A DNA stretch of 64,000 nucleotides from Chryseobacterium sp. JAH (GCF_001507335.1 NZ_LMAH01000003.1:372001-436000), one strand, 5' to 3'; shown: positions 35,449-44,308, counted from the first letter of the stretch. Program-made: numbers and translations. The notes: generated from the letters alone by a model not told the origin.

Positions 35449-35555
35449 ATGTAAATCTATCTATTTTTTAGTTTTTTAAAAATCGTTCCGATGAATTAGT
35501 TTTTGTCTTTCCTCAATTCATTTCGATTCATAAATAATTCTAATTTTTTGTTTCA

Positions 35556-35563
35556 CAAATGTA
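35556..35563 (-). promoter_or_regulatory. -7 promoter box for pgk
   Basis: On the minus strand this reads TACATTTG, matching TAnnTTTG, about 108 bp before the pgk start. The long leader would be unusual; other start sites are possible. Confidence 0.3.
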
Positions 35564-35758
35564 AGATTTTAAACTTTTGAAAAAGATTCAAAAATGCAAA
35601 AGTTTTCAAAAAACTTCCCACAAAGCACTCACTCACCAATCAACATTAATTTCTTTATATATAAAAAAAGAATGATAGTTGTTGTTGAGTGTTGTGAGTT
35701 TAGGGGATAACTTTTCTTTAAAAACTTCATAACATACAGTTTGAATTCAATTCATATT

Positions 35759-36040
35759 TAATTCACAATCTAAATAACTGAACACCTGAATAATTTAAGA
35801 CTTATTAACAAATATTGATAACTTTTAAACAATGTTAAATATTAGTTTCTCAATTATTGAAAAGGTAGAGATTAATCCCCAAAAAGATTTTGAAAGTTTT
35901 ATATTGACTTTGCCGATCTTTAGTTCATTAGTAAAATTTCATATTCAAAAATAATTTAGTTCGGAAAAGTTTTCCACAGTTATTCACAGTGCTTTTCACA
36001 TTTTATGAGTGAGTAAATCACATTTTGTGAATAAAATCAC
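35759..36040. other. Probable chromosomal replication origin (oriC) with DnaA boxes
   Basis: This AT-rich stretch lies in the 910-bp gap between divergent pgk and rpiB. It contains three perfect matches to the DnaA box TTWTNCACA: TTTTCCACA at 35970, TTATTCACA at 35980 and its reverse complement TGTGAATAA at 36026. Near matches occur at 35759 (TAATTCACA), 35802 (TTATTAACA) and 35992 (CTTTTCACA). The left flank is suitable for duplex unwinding (TTTAAACAATGTTAAATATTAG). parS sites lie 3.7-5.6 kb away. dnaA is not nearby, which is not rare in Bacteroidetes. Other parts of the gap (35449-35758 and 36041-36358) hold nothing else I recognise. Confidence 0.55.
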
Positions 36041-36315
36041 ATTTTTGTTTATTGCTGTTTGTAGTGTTTTGAAATTCAATATGTTGTGTGTTTTAGTGCC
36101 TTGTTACTAGTAATTGGTTATTAAATAAGAGAGCAGCGACATCTTGAAAAGAACTTGAAAATTTCTATTTCTATATTAAATCTGATAAATGAATTTTTGT
36201 GTGTTGATTGTAGCACTATTTGCTGTTTTTGCGCTTACACTATCAAAAGATGATGCAGTACATTAGATAGTTATAAAAGCTATCGAAACACAAACAATTA
36301 CATTCTGATTTAATG

Positions 36316-36323
36316 TAACTTTG
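36316..36323 (+). promoter_or_regulatory. -7 promoter box for rpiB
   Basis: TAACTTTG fits TAnnTTTG, 35 bp before the rpiB start. Confidence 0.42.
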
Positions 36324-36358
36324 CAGGAAGATTTAATAACAATAGATATATAGTAAAA

Positions 36359-36793
36359 ATGAAAAGAAAAATTGCTATTGCCGGAGATCATGCAGGTTTT
36401 GAATACAAAGAAATCCTGAAAAAACATTTGGAAGAAAACTTTGAAGTACAGGATTTTGGAACTTTTTCTACCGACAGCGTAGATTATCCGGATTTTGTGC
36501 ATCCTGCCGCAAGTTCTGTTGAGAATGGTGAAAACGAATTGGGTATATTAATCTGCGGAAGCGGAAACGGAGTACAGATTACAGCAAATAAACATCAGAA
36601 AATAAGATGTGCATTATGTTGGATGCCGGAAATTGCAGAATTGGCAAGACAGCACAATGATGCGAATATGATATCTATCCCCGCTAGATTTATTTCCAAG
36701 GAAGTTGCGATAGAAATTGCAAACAGATTTCTTTCTACAGATTTTGAAGGTGGAAGACACCAGACAAGAGTTGATAAAATAGCATTCTGCTAA
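36359..36793 (+). CDS. rpiB: Ribose-5-phosphate isomerase B
   Basis: A 144-residue enzyme interconverting ribose 5-phosphate and ribulose 5-phosphate in the pentose phosphate pathway. The pattern IAIAGDHAGFEYKE, DFGTFSTDSVDYPD and the catalytic C66 in GILICGSGNGVQITANK identify RpiB. NDANMISIPARFI and GGRHQTRVDKI are the substrate-binding end. Full length. It is transcribed away from the probable origin and ended by a hairpin. Confidence 0.94.
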   Translation: MKRKIAIAGDHAGFEYKEILKKHLEENFEVQDFGTFSTDSVDYPDFVHPAASSVENGENELGILICGSGNGVQITANKHQKIRCALCWMPEIAELARQHNDANMISIPARFISKEVAIEIANRFLSTDFEGGRHQTRVDKIAFC

Positions 36794-36798
36794 AACAT

Positions 36799-36838
36799 AA
36801 AGGCTTGTAATTCAGTTTGCAAGCCTTATTATTTTTTT
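36799..36838 (+). terminator. Terminator after rpiB
   Basis: AAGGCTTG pairs with CAAGCCTT across a loop of about 12 bases and is followed by AT- and T-rich sequence. Confidence 0.65.
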
Positions 36839-37070
36839 ATTCCTATATTTGCACCATCAGACAGAAATTACCAATCTGTTTATTCCATTCTGATGCCTGA
36901 GAATAATTTAGATATTTATTGAAAGGTTTTCCTCCCACTTCTCCTTTTTTGTATTAAATTTATACAACTAAAATTTTCATTTTAAGCGAAAATTGAATTT
37001 TAAAAAATAAAAAACTACGGAATAATTTACCTTTTAAAAGTGATTGATAACTGTCGATTGTATATCATCA

Positions 37071-37361
37071 ATGTTAGAAAATTCTCAAATAAAAGTCATT
37101 TCTGAAATTAAAACTAAAGTGAGAAAAGCACAGTAGGAAGCAATGAAGGCGGTGAATATTGTCTTGATTAATCTGTATTGGGAGATTGGGAAGTCGATAT
37201 CAGAGAACCAGACAGAAAATTGGGGAAAATATGTTGTTGCTACATTATCAAAAGAATTACAAAAAGAATTTCCTGGGATTGGAGAATTTTCGGTTGGAAA
37301 TTTGTAGTTGATGAATCAACTTTTACCTTTACCGGAAGATTATCAAAACTATACCAAATAA
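37071..37361 (+). pseudogene. Decayed YhcG/DUF1016-type nuclease, N-terminal remnant
   Basis: One frame, read from the ATG at 37071, encodes a recognisable DUF1016 N-terminal domain but has two internal TAG codons, after KVRKAQ and after FSVGNL. The surviving blocks are AVNIVLINLYWEIGKSI, NWGKYVVATLSKELQKEFP and LMNQLLPLPEDYQNYTK, in the order of the YhcG N-terminal domain. The second TAG stands where the family has Trp. The PDDEXK nuclease domain is absent. The gap 36838-37414 otherwise contains nothing recognisable; a short in-frame string near 37363-37410 may be a shifted tail. Confidence 0.75.
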
Positions 37362-37414
37362 TGAAGAATTATCAAATTTTCTTGATAATTATATTAAAAA
37401 TTTAAAAAAATAAA

Positions 37415-39565
37415 ATGCCAAAAAAAAATAAATACATAAGTCAGAAAAATGACTCAAAACTCCTAGAAATAGGAAGACTGATTCTCCGTTTTATGAATCA
37501 GAACCAAACCAAAATATACAATTATAAACAGATTTCAGACGGAATTGACTATAAAAATCCGAGACAGCGTGAGTTGGTGATTCAATCTTTGCACAAGCTT
37601 TTAGCAAACCAAAGAATTAAGGAAACTGAGAAAGGTAAATTCAGTATTAATCTTAATATTGAAGGAACTTTAACCGGAGTTATAGACTTTAATCAAAGTG
37701 GAAATGCTTATGTAGCTGTTGAGAATTTAAAAGATGATGTTTTCGTTCATGCAAAGAATGTGAAAGATGCTTTACAGGGCGATAAAGTTTTGATTGTTAC
37801 CTACAATTTTAAAGGAAAAAAAATGGAAGGCTCTGTGCTTGAAGTTTTAGAAAGAAACCGTACAGAGTTTGTAGGAACTTTCCAGCTTGTTCCGCATAAA
37901 GAATTCGGGTTTGTAGTTTGTGATAAGAAAACGATTAACACAGATATTTTTATACCAAAAGGTAAGATCAACGGTGCTGAAAACGGCGATAAAGTCGTTG
38001 TAAAAATGCTGGAATGGAAACCTGGTGACAAAAATCCTGATGGAGAAATTATAAAAGTTCTCGGCGCTCCGGGAGAGCACGAAACAGAGATTCACTCTAT
38101 TTTAGCAGAATACGGTTTGCCTTATAATTTCCCTGAAGAAGTAGAAGCAGATGCCGAAAAGATCGATAGAAGAGTGACTGATGAAGAGGTTGCCAAGCGT
38201 AGAGATATGCGTAAGATCTGTACATTCACAATTGATCCGAAAGATGCAAAAGACTTTGATGATGCTTTATCTATCCAAAAATTGGATAATGGAAACTGGG
38301 AAATCGGAGTACATATTGCCGATGTTTCTCATTATGTAGTTCCCGGAACGATGTTGGATGATGAAGCTTACGAAAGAGCAACTTCTGTGTACTTGGTTGA
38401 CCGAGTTGTACCCATGTTGCCGGAAGTGTTGAGTAATGATGTTTGTTCATTACGTCCCAACGAAGATAAATTTACTTTCTCAGCGGTCTTTGAGATGAAT
38501 GATAAAGCTGAAGTCGTGAATGAATGGTTTGGAAGAACTGCCATTCACTCCGACAGAAGATTCACCTACGAAGAAGCTCAGGAAAGAATTGAGACTCAGG
38601 AAGGTGATTTGACGGAAGAAATTCTGACACTCGACAGGCTCGCAAAAATTATGCGTGACCAGAGAATTAAAAATGGTGCGATTACTTTTGACAGAAGCGA
38701 AGTTCGTTTTAATTTAAATGAAAAAAGCGAACCGATTGGGGTTTACTTTAAAGTCAGTAAAGATTCAAATCATTTAATTGAAGAATTCATGCTTTTGGCG
38801 AATAGAAAAGTTTCTGAATTTGTTTCGCTTAAAAAAGGAAGACCAAATGGTAATACTTTTATTTACAGAGTTCACGACGATCCAGATCCGGCAAAATTAG
38901 AAGCTTTAAGGGATTTCGTTTCGACTTTCGGATATAAAATGGATTTGGCAAATACCAAAAAAGTTGCCGAATCTCTGAATAATTTACTTTCTGAAGTGAA
39001 AGGTAAAGGAGAAGAAAATATGATCGAAACACTTGCTATGCGAAGTATGAGTAAAGCAGTGTATTCTACAGAACCCATCGGTCATTACGGACTTGGATTC
39101 GATTATTATTCTCACTTCACCTCTCCTATCCGTCGTTATCCCGATTTATTGGCGCACAGATTACTACAGCATTATTTAGATGGTGGAAAATCTCCCGATA
39201 AAAATGAATTAGAAGAAAAAGCTAAACATTGCAGTGCAAGAGAGCGCTTGGCAGCAGACGCAGAGAGAGATTCGATCAAATTTATGCAGGTGAAATTCAT
39301 GGAGAAACATTTGGGAGAAACATTCACAGGTGTTATTTCGGGAGTGGCTGAGTTTGGTTTCTGGGTGCAGATTCCTGAAAACGGTGCTGAAGGTTTAATT
39401 AAATTACGTGATCTGATGGATGATTCTTATACGTATGATAAGTCGACACACGCAGTTTACGGCTCAAGAACAGGTAGAAAGTTTCAGCTGGGCGAAGAAG
39501 TTCAGATTAAGGTAGTGAAAGCCAATTTAATTCAGAAGCAACTGGATTTTAAGATTGTTGATTAA
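37415..39565 (+). CDS. rnr: Ribonuclease R
   Basis: A 716-residue 3'-to-5' exoribonuclease of the RNR superfamily. Order: an N-terminal helix-turn-helix-like part, two cold-shock OB domains (residues about 75-225, LTGVIDFNQSGNAYVAVE, EFVGTFQLVPHKEFGFVVCD), the catalytic RNB domain with the metal-binding aspartates in TIDPKDAKDFDDALSI, the HYGLGFDYYSHFTSPIRRYPDLLAHRLL block, and a C-terminal S1 domain (FTGVISGVAEFGFWVQIPENGAEG). It degrades structured RNA. The Lys-rich tail of E. coli RNase R is missing. Transcribed alone, with a hairpin after the stop. Confidence 0.95.
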   Translation: MPKKNKYISQKNDSKLLEIGRLILRFMNQNQTKIYNYKQISDGIDYKNPRQRELVIQSLHKLLANQRIKETEKGKFSINLNIEGTLTGVIDFNQSGNAYVAVENLKDDVFVHAKNVKDALQGDKVLIVTYNFKGKKMEGSVLEVLERNRTEFVGTFQLVPHKEFGFVVCDKKTINTDIFIPKGKINGAENGDKVVVKMLEWKPGDKNPDGEIIKVLGAPGEHETEIHSILAEYGLPYNFPEEVEADAEKIDRRVTDEEVAKRRDMRKICTFTIDPKDAKDFDDALSIQKLDNGNWEIGVHIADVSHYVVPGTMLDDEAYERATSVYLVDRVVPMLPEVLSNDVCSLRPNEDKFTFSAVFEMNDKAEVVNEWFGRTAIHSDRRFTYEEAQERIETQEGDLTEEILTLDRLAKIMRDQRIKNGAITFDRSEVRFNLNEKSEPIGVYFKVSKDSNHLIEEFMLLANRKVSEFVSLKKGRPNGNTFIYRVHDDPDPAKLEALRDFVSTFGYKMDLANTKKVAESLNNLLSEVKGKGEENMIETLAMRSMSKAVYSTEPIGHYGLGFDYYSHFTSPIRRYPDLLAHRLLQHYLDGGKSPDKNELEEKAKHCSARERLAADAERDSIKFMQVKFMEKHLGETFTGVISGVAEFGFWVQIPENGAEGLIKLRDLMDDSYTYDKSTHAVYGSRTGRKFQLGEEVQIKVVKANLIQKQLDFKIVD

Positions 39566-39584
39566 ATTTTAATGTTAAATAAAC

Positions 39585-39615
39585 GAAGACTGTCCTCTGG
39601 GGCAGTCTTTTTCTG
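39585..39615 (+). terminator. Terminator after rnr
   Basis: AAGACTGTCC pairs with GGGCAGTCTT around a short loop, followed by a T-run, 20 bp after the stop. Confidence 0.7.
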
Positions 39616-39686
39616 TTCACAAAGTTTTTATCATCCAATTTAGATTTAAAAAATTCATTTTTGCGGGCAAATAGAAATATAATTTT

Positions 39687-39694
39687 TAAATTTG
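39687..39694 (+). promoter_or_regulatory. -7 promoter box for the LysE-ldc-tsaB gene group
   Basis: TAAATTTG fits TAnnTTTG, 18 bp before the ATG at 39712. Confidence 0.4.
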
Positions 39695-39711
39695 GGATAG
39701 AAACAATTTGA

Positions 39712-40398
39712 ATGTTTGAACTCGTATTATCGGCCGTTGGTCTGGGCTTCATGTTGAGCCTGGTTTTCATAGGTCCTATTTTTTTTCTCTTGATAGAAAC
39801 CAGTTTTACAAGAGGTCCAAGACACGCATTAGCGTTAGATTTTGGAGTAATTACAGCAGATTTACTGTGTATTGTAGCAGCTTATTATGCAAGTGCAGAT
39901 ATTGTAAGTCTTATTGATAAACATCCTGGTTTTTATAGAATTACATCGATTCTTATTCTTTCATATGGTATCATTATGTTGGTTACAAAAACCAAAATGC
40001 ACTTGCCTGGGGAAGAAAAAATCATCAGCCAGAATTATGTAAAAACTTTTCTTAATGGTTTCCTTTTAAATCTTTTGAATGTAGGAGTTGTCCTATTTTG
40101 GCTGGTAACTGTCATAGGGGTAAGAAATCAATATCCCGATACAGGAAATATGATATTCTACTTAGGTTTAGTGATTTCCACCTATTTGATGATTGATTTC
40201 CTCAAGATTTTTTTAGCTAAACAATTTCATGACAGACTCACGCAAAAACTTGCCAATAATATTAGAAAAGGTGTGGGTGCGGTTTTAATCCTTTTCAGCT
40301 TTTTTATTTTCCTCCAGAGTTTCAAAAAATTTAATCAGTTTGATAAGAAATTGGAAGAGGCTGAAAAAAAAGAAATCATCTACAAAAAGAATCAATAA
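39712..40398 (+). CDS. LysE-family transporter
   Basis: A 228-residue inner-membrane protein with about six helices. The start MFELVLSAVGLGFMLSLVFIGPIFFLLIETSFTRGPRHALALDFGVITADLL is the LysE/RhtB pattern (GP motif in the first helix and the long basic first loop). FLNGFLLNLLNVGVVLFWLVTV is the mid-protein motif. The C-terminus is charged and cytoplasmic. Members export amino acids or related compounds; the substrate is unknown. It leads a run of eight plus-strand genes up to tsaB. Confidence 0.85.
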   Translation: MFELVLSAVGLGFMLSLVFIGPIFFLLIETSFTRGPRHALALDFGVITADLLCIVAAYYASADIVSLIDKHPGFYRITSILILSYGIIMLVTKTKMHLPGEEKIISQNYVKTFLNGFLLNLLNVGVVLFWLVTVIGVRNQYPDTGNMIFYLGLVISTYLMIDFLKIFLAKQFHDRLTQKLANNIRKGVGAVLILFSFFIFLQSFKKFNQFDKKLEEAEKKEIIYKKNQ

Positions 40399-40435
40399 TA
40401 ATTTGATTTACATTAGAAAAAAAAGCAATTGACAG

Positions 40436-41368
40436 ATGAAAATAATATTTCCGAAACCCCTTAAAAAGGGAGATAAAATTGCCATCATCTCTCCTGCTGG
40501 ATCCGTAGAACCTGCTCAGCTTCAAAAAGGTATTCAGATGGTTAAAAGTAAGGGGTTTGAACCTGTTCTAGGCGAAAATCTGTATACTAAATTTTCAAAT
40601 GGATATAATTACGCAGGAACTGAAGAACAAAGATTGAAAGATGTTAATTGGGCATTAAACGATCCTGAAATTTCTGCTATTTGGGCCTCCCGTGGTGGTT
40701 ATGGATGCCAGCATCTCATTGAAAATTTAAATTTAAAAGGTTTTATAAAAAATCCGAAATGGTATATTGGATATTCTGATAACACAGTGATACAAAGTTA
40801 TTTGTTGAAGAAAGGTTTCGCTTCGATTCACGGACAAACTATTAAAACCTCAAGTTTCGGAGTAACCGATGAAAGTTATGATCTGACTTTTAATATTCTT
40901 AAAGGAAAACCCTTAAAATATACTTTAAAATCGAATCAGTTTAACAAAGAAGGAAATGTGGATGGCGAATTGGTTGGAGGAAATTTAGCTTTAATCTATG
41001 CACTTTTAGGAACTAAATATTCTTTTGATTTTAAAGATAAAATTTTATTCATCGAAGATATTGGCGAAAACTTTTATGCTTTGGACAGAATGATAATGAG
41101 TCTGGAATTGGCTGGAGTTTTCAATAAAATAAAAGGACTTATCATTGGTGGTATGACCAATATGGGTGACGAAAAAGACAACAAAGAATATGAAGACAGC
41201 TTTGATGCATTTGCTTATAAACTGATTTCAGAAAGAATTTCAAAATATAGATTCCCTGTAGTTTTTGCGTTTCCAAATGGGCATATTCATGATAACAGAC
41301 CATTGATTATCGGTGCACAAACACAATTGAAAGTTGGAAAAATAAGTTCATTAAGTTTTAAAAATTAA
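40436..41368 (+). CDS. LD-carboxypeptidase, S66 family
   Basis: A 310-residue enzyme of peptidase family S66, which removes the terminal D-Ala from tetrapeptide murein stems (LdcA-type) during recycling. The start IIFPKPLKKGDKIAIISPAGSVEP is typical. The catalytic serine is in WYIGYSDNTVIQSYLL, with the Glu in ILFIEDIGENFYALDRM and the His in FPNGHIHDNRPLIIG. GTEEQRLKDVNWALNDPEISAIWASRGGYG is the substrate region. No signal peptide, so cytoplasmic. Its stop is immediately followed by the DoxX gene. Confidence 0.9.
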   Translation: MKIIFPKPLKKGDKIAIISPAGSVEPAQLQKGIQMVKSKGFEPVLGENLYTKFSNGYNYAGTEEQRLKDVNWALNDPEISAIWASRGGYGCQHLIENLNLKGFIKNPKWYIGYSDNTVIQSYLLKKGFASIHGQTIKTSSFGVTDESYDLTFNILKGKPLKYTLKSNQFNKEGNVDGELVGGNLALIYALLGTKYSFDFKDKILFIEDIGENFYALDRMIMSLELAGVFNKIKGLIIGGMTNMGDEKDNKEYEDSFDAFAYKLISERISKYRFPVVFAFPNGHIHDNRPLIIGAQTQLKVGKISSLSFKN

Positions 41369-41719
41369 ATGTTTGTCTCAAAATTTTTACTCGCATTTTT
41401 GCTGATTTTAGCCGGCGTTTTACATTTTGTAAGACCCCATATTTTCACGAAGATTATGCCAGATTACATACCAATGCATTTGCAAATGGTATACATCAGC
41501 GGTGCTGTAGAAATTTTATGTGGATTTCTCCTCCTTTTTCCGGAAACTCAAAATTTGGGAGTATACCTTTGTATCGCTCTATTCCTTGCCGTTTTTCCTG
41601 CCAATATTGAGATGGCAAAAAAATTTTATCAGATTCATCATAAATATTTTTGGCTAACTGTTTTAAGGCTTCCTTTACAGATCGTTTTGATTTGGTGGGT
41701 GTATCAATTTAGAAAGTAA
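41369..41719 (+). CDS. DoxX-like membrane protein
   Basis: A 116-residue protein with four membrane helices. The pattern FLLILAGVLHFVRPHIFTKIMPDYIPMHL and the second block SGAVEILCGFLLLFPETQNLG match the DoxX/MauE-related family, found in many flavobacteria with unknown role, sometimes linked to redox. It begins directly after the LD-carboxypeptidase stop and is certainly co-transcribed. Confidence 0.75.
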   Translation: MFVSKFLLAFLLILAGVLHFVRPHIFTKIMPDYIPMHLQMVYISGAVEILCGFLLLFPETQNLGVYLCIALFLAVFPANIEMAKKFYQIHHKYFWLTVLRLPLQIVLIWWVYQFRK

Positions 41720-41727
41720 CAACGAGT

Positions 41728-41937
41728 ATGAATTTTATATTTATTAGAACTTTAGGGATGTATTTTATTTATTTTAAATCTTTATTAAAGGGAGAAAAAC
41801 TAAGTTTACAGGAGATTTGGAATAAAAAAGATGATTATGATCTCGCATTTTATGGAGCAATTTTATGGATTTTTATCCTGTTTTTATGCTTTGGTATAGT
41901 AATTTACTGCGTTAAAAATAATCTTTCAGTTTATTAA
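41728..41937 (+). CDS. Small membrane-associated protein, unknown
   Basis: A 69-residue protein with a basic, amphipathic N-terminal part (TLGMYFIYFKSLLKGEKLSLQEIWNKK) and one C-terminal membrane helix (about residues 45-65, YGAILWIFILFLCFGIVIYCV). It lies eight bases after the DoxX gene and ten before yraN, so it is within an operon. No family recognised. Confidence 0.5.
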   Translation: MNFIFIRTLGMYFIYFKSLLKGEKLSLQEIWNKKDDYDLAFYGAILWIFILFLCFGIVIYCVKNNLSVY

Positions 41938-41947
41938 TATAAATAGT

Positions 41948-42319
41948 ATGGCAGATCACAACGACCTTGGAAAGAAAGCGGAAGATTTAGCAGCTGAATA
42001 CTTAATTAAAAACGGCTACAGAATTTTAGTGCGGAACTATCGTTATCAGAAAGCTGAAATCGATATTATTTCTGAGAAAGACAACTTAATTATCATTACC
42101 GAAGTGAAAGCAAGGTCAACTGATTTTTTCATCTTACCACAGGAAGCCGTGACAAAAGGTAAAATTAAGTCAATTGTTACCGCAGCCAATCATTTTATGG
42201 AAGAATTTAATAAAAATCTAGAGGTAAGATTTGATATTATTTCTGTACTTCCAGACGAAAAAGGAAATTTAATTATAGAACAAATACCGGATGCCTTTCA
42301 GTCATTCGACGCCAATTAA
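41948..42319 (+). CDS. YraN family (UPF0102) nuclease-like protein
   Basis: A 123-residue protein with a restriction-endonuclease-like fold. The pattern LGKKAEDLAAEYLIKNGYRILVRNYRYQKAEIDIISEKDNLIIITEVKARS contains the AEID and EVKxR core of YraN, similar to a PD-(D/E)XK active site. The family is nearly universal but its function is not established; a role in DNA processing or Holliday-junction handling has been suggested for relatives. Small operon gene between a membrane protein and an SDR. Confidence 0.88.
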   Translation: MADHNDLGKKAEDLAAEYLIKNGYRILVRNYRYQKAEIDIISEKDNLIIITEVKARSTDFFILPQEAVTKGKIKSIVTAANHFMEEFNKNLEVRFDIISVLPDEKGNLIIEQIPDAFQSFDAN

Positions 42320-42374
42320 TATCACTGCAGACTTTTAGCTCTTAGCCAATTGTCAGCAGCCAAACGCTAAAAAA

Positions 42375-43124
42375 ATGAAAACAATACTCATCACCGGAGC
42401 TACATCCGGTATAGGAAAAGCTACAGCAGAGCTTTTTGCAAAACAAGGAAACAGAATCATCATTTGTGGAAGAAGACGAGATGTTTTAGCATCTGTAAAA
42501 ACAGAATTATCATCTTTTACAGAAGTTTTTAGTTTACAATTTGATGTGAGAAATCTTGAAGAAGTTGAAAACGCCATTTCAGGACTTCCTGAAGAATGGA
42601 AAAATATTGATGTTCTTATCAACAACGCAGGAAATGCGCACGGGTTAGAGCCTCTCTCGGCAGGAAATACACAAGATTGGGACTCTATGATAGACGGAAA
42701 CGTCAAAGGGCTTTTATACGTCTCAAAAACGCTTATCCCGATGATGAAAAAAAGAAACTCCGGACAGATTATCAATATCAGCTCGGTAGCTGCGAGACAA
42801 ACCTATGCAAATGGTGTAGTATATTGTGCCACTAAAAAGGCAGTCGATGTCATTTCTGAAGGAATGAGAATAGAGCTTACCGAATTTGGAATCAGAGTGA
42901 CCAATATTCAACCCGGAGCAGTAGAAACAGATTTTTCCTTGGTTAGGTTTAAAGGTGATCAGGAAAGAGCAGCAACAGTTTATGCGGGTTATGAAGCTTT
43001 AAAAGCTGAAGATATTGCCGACGCCATTGCGTATTGTGTCAATGCACCGCAGCATGTTACCGTTTCCGATATGACGATTTATCCGAGCGCACAGAGTGAG
43101 CCAAGAACGATTTACAGAAAGTAA
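42375..43124 (+). CDS. Short-chain dehydrogenase, YdfG-like
   Basis: A 249-residue SDR. TGATSGIG and IIICGRRRDVL (NADPH-favouring arginine) form the cofactor site; NNAGNAHGLEPL, ISSVAARQTYANGVVYCATKKA and NIQPGAVETDFSLVRFKGD follow. The last motif and the C-terminal NAPQHVTVSDMTIYPSAQ match the YdfG/serine 3-dehydrogenase subgroup, which reduces 3-hydroxy acids or malonic semialdehyde. Third type of SDR in the window, not close to the pair at 950. The substrate remains open. Confidence 0.88.
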   Translation: MKTILITGATSGIGKATAELFAKQGNRIIICGRRRDVLASVKTELSSFTEVFSLQFDVRNLEEVENAISGLPEEWKNIDVLINNAGNAHGLEPLSAGNTQDWDSMIDGNVKGLLYVSKTLIPMMKKRNSGQIINISSVAARQTYANGVVYCATKKAVDVISEGMRIELTEFGIRVTNIQPGAVETDFSLVRFKGDQERAATVYAGYEALKAEDIADAIAYCVNAPQHVTVSDMTIYPSAQSEPRTIYRK

Positions 43125-43157
43125 GAATTTGAAAATGGTTAATTTGAGAATTTGCAA

Positions 43158-43589
43158 ATGAAAATTCTACACCTATTTTTTCTATTGTTTTTTGTTGTAG
43201 GATATTCTCAAAAATATTCAAAGGAGGAAGTAGCAGTTTTGATTCAGGCTAAAAAGCTTGATTCTCTCATGAAGGATAATGATCATTCGGTTATAAATTT
43301 ATTTTCGAAAGACGTTTCTTTCGGTCATTCTAATGGATGGATTCAGAATCTGGATGATTTTAAAAAAGATTTCACTTCAAAGAAAGTAAGCTACAAGGAA
43401 ATCAGGCAGACTGAAGTTTCCGAAATTAAAAGGTTTAAAAATACCGTCAGCCTAAGACGAACCATTCAAGTTGCAGGTCTCTATAAAAACTATAATTTTG
43501 AGATGAAGCTTGCAGTGCTTGAAATTTGGATTAAGAAGAAATCTGAATGGAAATTGTGGAGCCGGCAAAGTGTGGAAATAAAGCTATAA
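43158..43589 (+). CDS. Exported DUF4440/NTF2-like protein
   Basis: A 143-residue protein with a signal peptide (ending near VVGYSQ). The remaining sequence has the SnoaL/NTF2-like order: LIQAKKLDSLMKDNDHSVINLFSKDVSFGHSNG, then FKNTVSLRRTIQVAGLYKNYNFEMKLAVLEIWIKKKSEWKLWSRQSV. In many Chryseobacterium genomes such proteins are annotated as nuclear transport factor 2 family. I place the start at the ATG at 43158 rather than a TTG two codons upstream. Probably a small periplasmic binding or enzyme-like protein; role unknown. Confidence 0.65.
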   Translation: MKILHLFFLLFFVVGYSQKYSKEEVAVLIQAKKLDSLMKDNDHSVINLFSKDVSFGHSNGWIQNLDDFKKDFTSKKVSYKEIRQTEVSEIKRFKNTVSLRRTIQVAGLYKNYNFEMKLAVLEIWIKKKSEWKLWSRQSVEIKL

Positions 43590-43612
43590 ATTTGTAAAAA
43601 ATTTTTGTTTAA

Positions 43613-44293
43613 ATGAAAATCCTATACTTGGAAACATCTTCAAAAAACTGTTCGGTCGCTATTTCAGATGATGAAAAGCTGCTATGTGTATGCGAAGAAG
43701 TTTCAGAAAATTATAAACAATCAGAAAGTCTCCACTCATTTGTAGAATGGGCTTTGGAAGGGGCAGAACTTTCAATAAAAGATATCGAGGCAGTATGTCT
43801 GGGTAAAGGGCCGGGTTCTTACACAGGTTTAAGAATAGGAGCGGCATCTGCAAAAGGATTCTGCTATGGCTTAGATATTCCTTTGATTGCTGTTAATTCT
43901 CTGGAAAGCATGAAAGAGCCTTTTTTAGGTCAAAACTATGATTTAGTGATCCCTTTAGTAGATGCAAGGAGAATGGAGGTTTATGCGGCTGTTTATGATG
44001 GAATAACTGGGGAAGAACTCGTTACGACAGAAGCTAAGGTATTGGATGAGCATTCATTTGAAGAGTTTAAAGATAAAAAAGTGATGTGTGTTGGTGACGG
44101 AGCGAAAAAAGCAAAAGAAATTTTGCAACTACCGATGGCTGATTTTAATGAAGAAATCTATCCTTCAGCACAATATTTAGTCAAGAAAAGTTTAGAGAAG
44201 ATAAAAAATAAGGACTTTGAAGATATTGCCTATTTTGAACCTTTTTATTTAAAAGAATTTCACGGAGTTAAAAAGAAAAAAAGCGAAGAATAA
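43613..44293 (+). CDS. tsaB: tRNA threonylcarbamoyladenosine synthesis protein TsaB
   Basis: A 226-residue member of the ASKHA superfamily needed with TsaD and TsaE for t6A on tRNAs reading ANN codons. ILYLETSSKNCSVAISDDEKLL is the phosphate-1 motif; LGKGPGSYTGLRIGAASAKGFCYGLDIPLIAVNSLESM is the TsaB core; PLVDARRMEVYAAVYD follows. The truncated phosphate-2 side is as in other TsaB. It ends the plus-strand run that begins at 39712. Confidence 0.93.
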   Translation: MKILYLETSSKNCSVAISDDEKLLCVCEEVSENYKQSESLHSFVEWALEGAELSIKDIEAVCLGKGPGSYTGLRIGAASAKGFCYGLDIPLIAVNSLESMKEPFLGQNYDLVIPLVDARRMEVYAAVYDGITGEELVTTEAKVLDEHSFEEFKDKKVMCVGDGAKKAKEILQLPMADFNEEIYPSAQYLVKKSLEKIKNKDFEDIAYFEPFYLKEFHGVKKKKSEE

Positions 44294-44308
44294 TCTTCGC
44301 TTTTTGTT
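44277..44308. terminator. Bidirectional hairpin between tsaB and sprE
   Basis: AAAAAAGCGAAGA pairs with TCTTCGCTTTTT around a four-base loop; it overlaps the tsaB stop codon and ends at the sprE stop. Confidence 0.75.

Noticed and set aside
37178-37405. 75-codon open frame after rpiB
   Set aside because: It is another frame across the YhcG-type remnant; the family similarity is in the frame starting at 37071.
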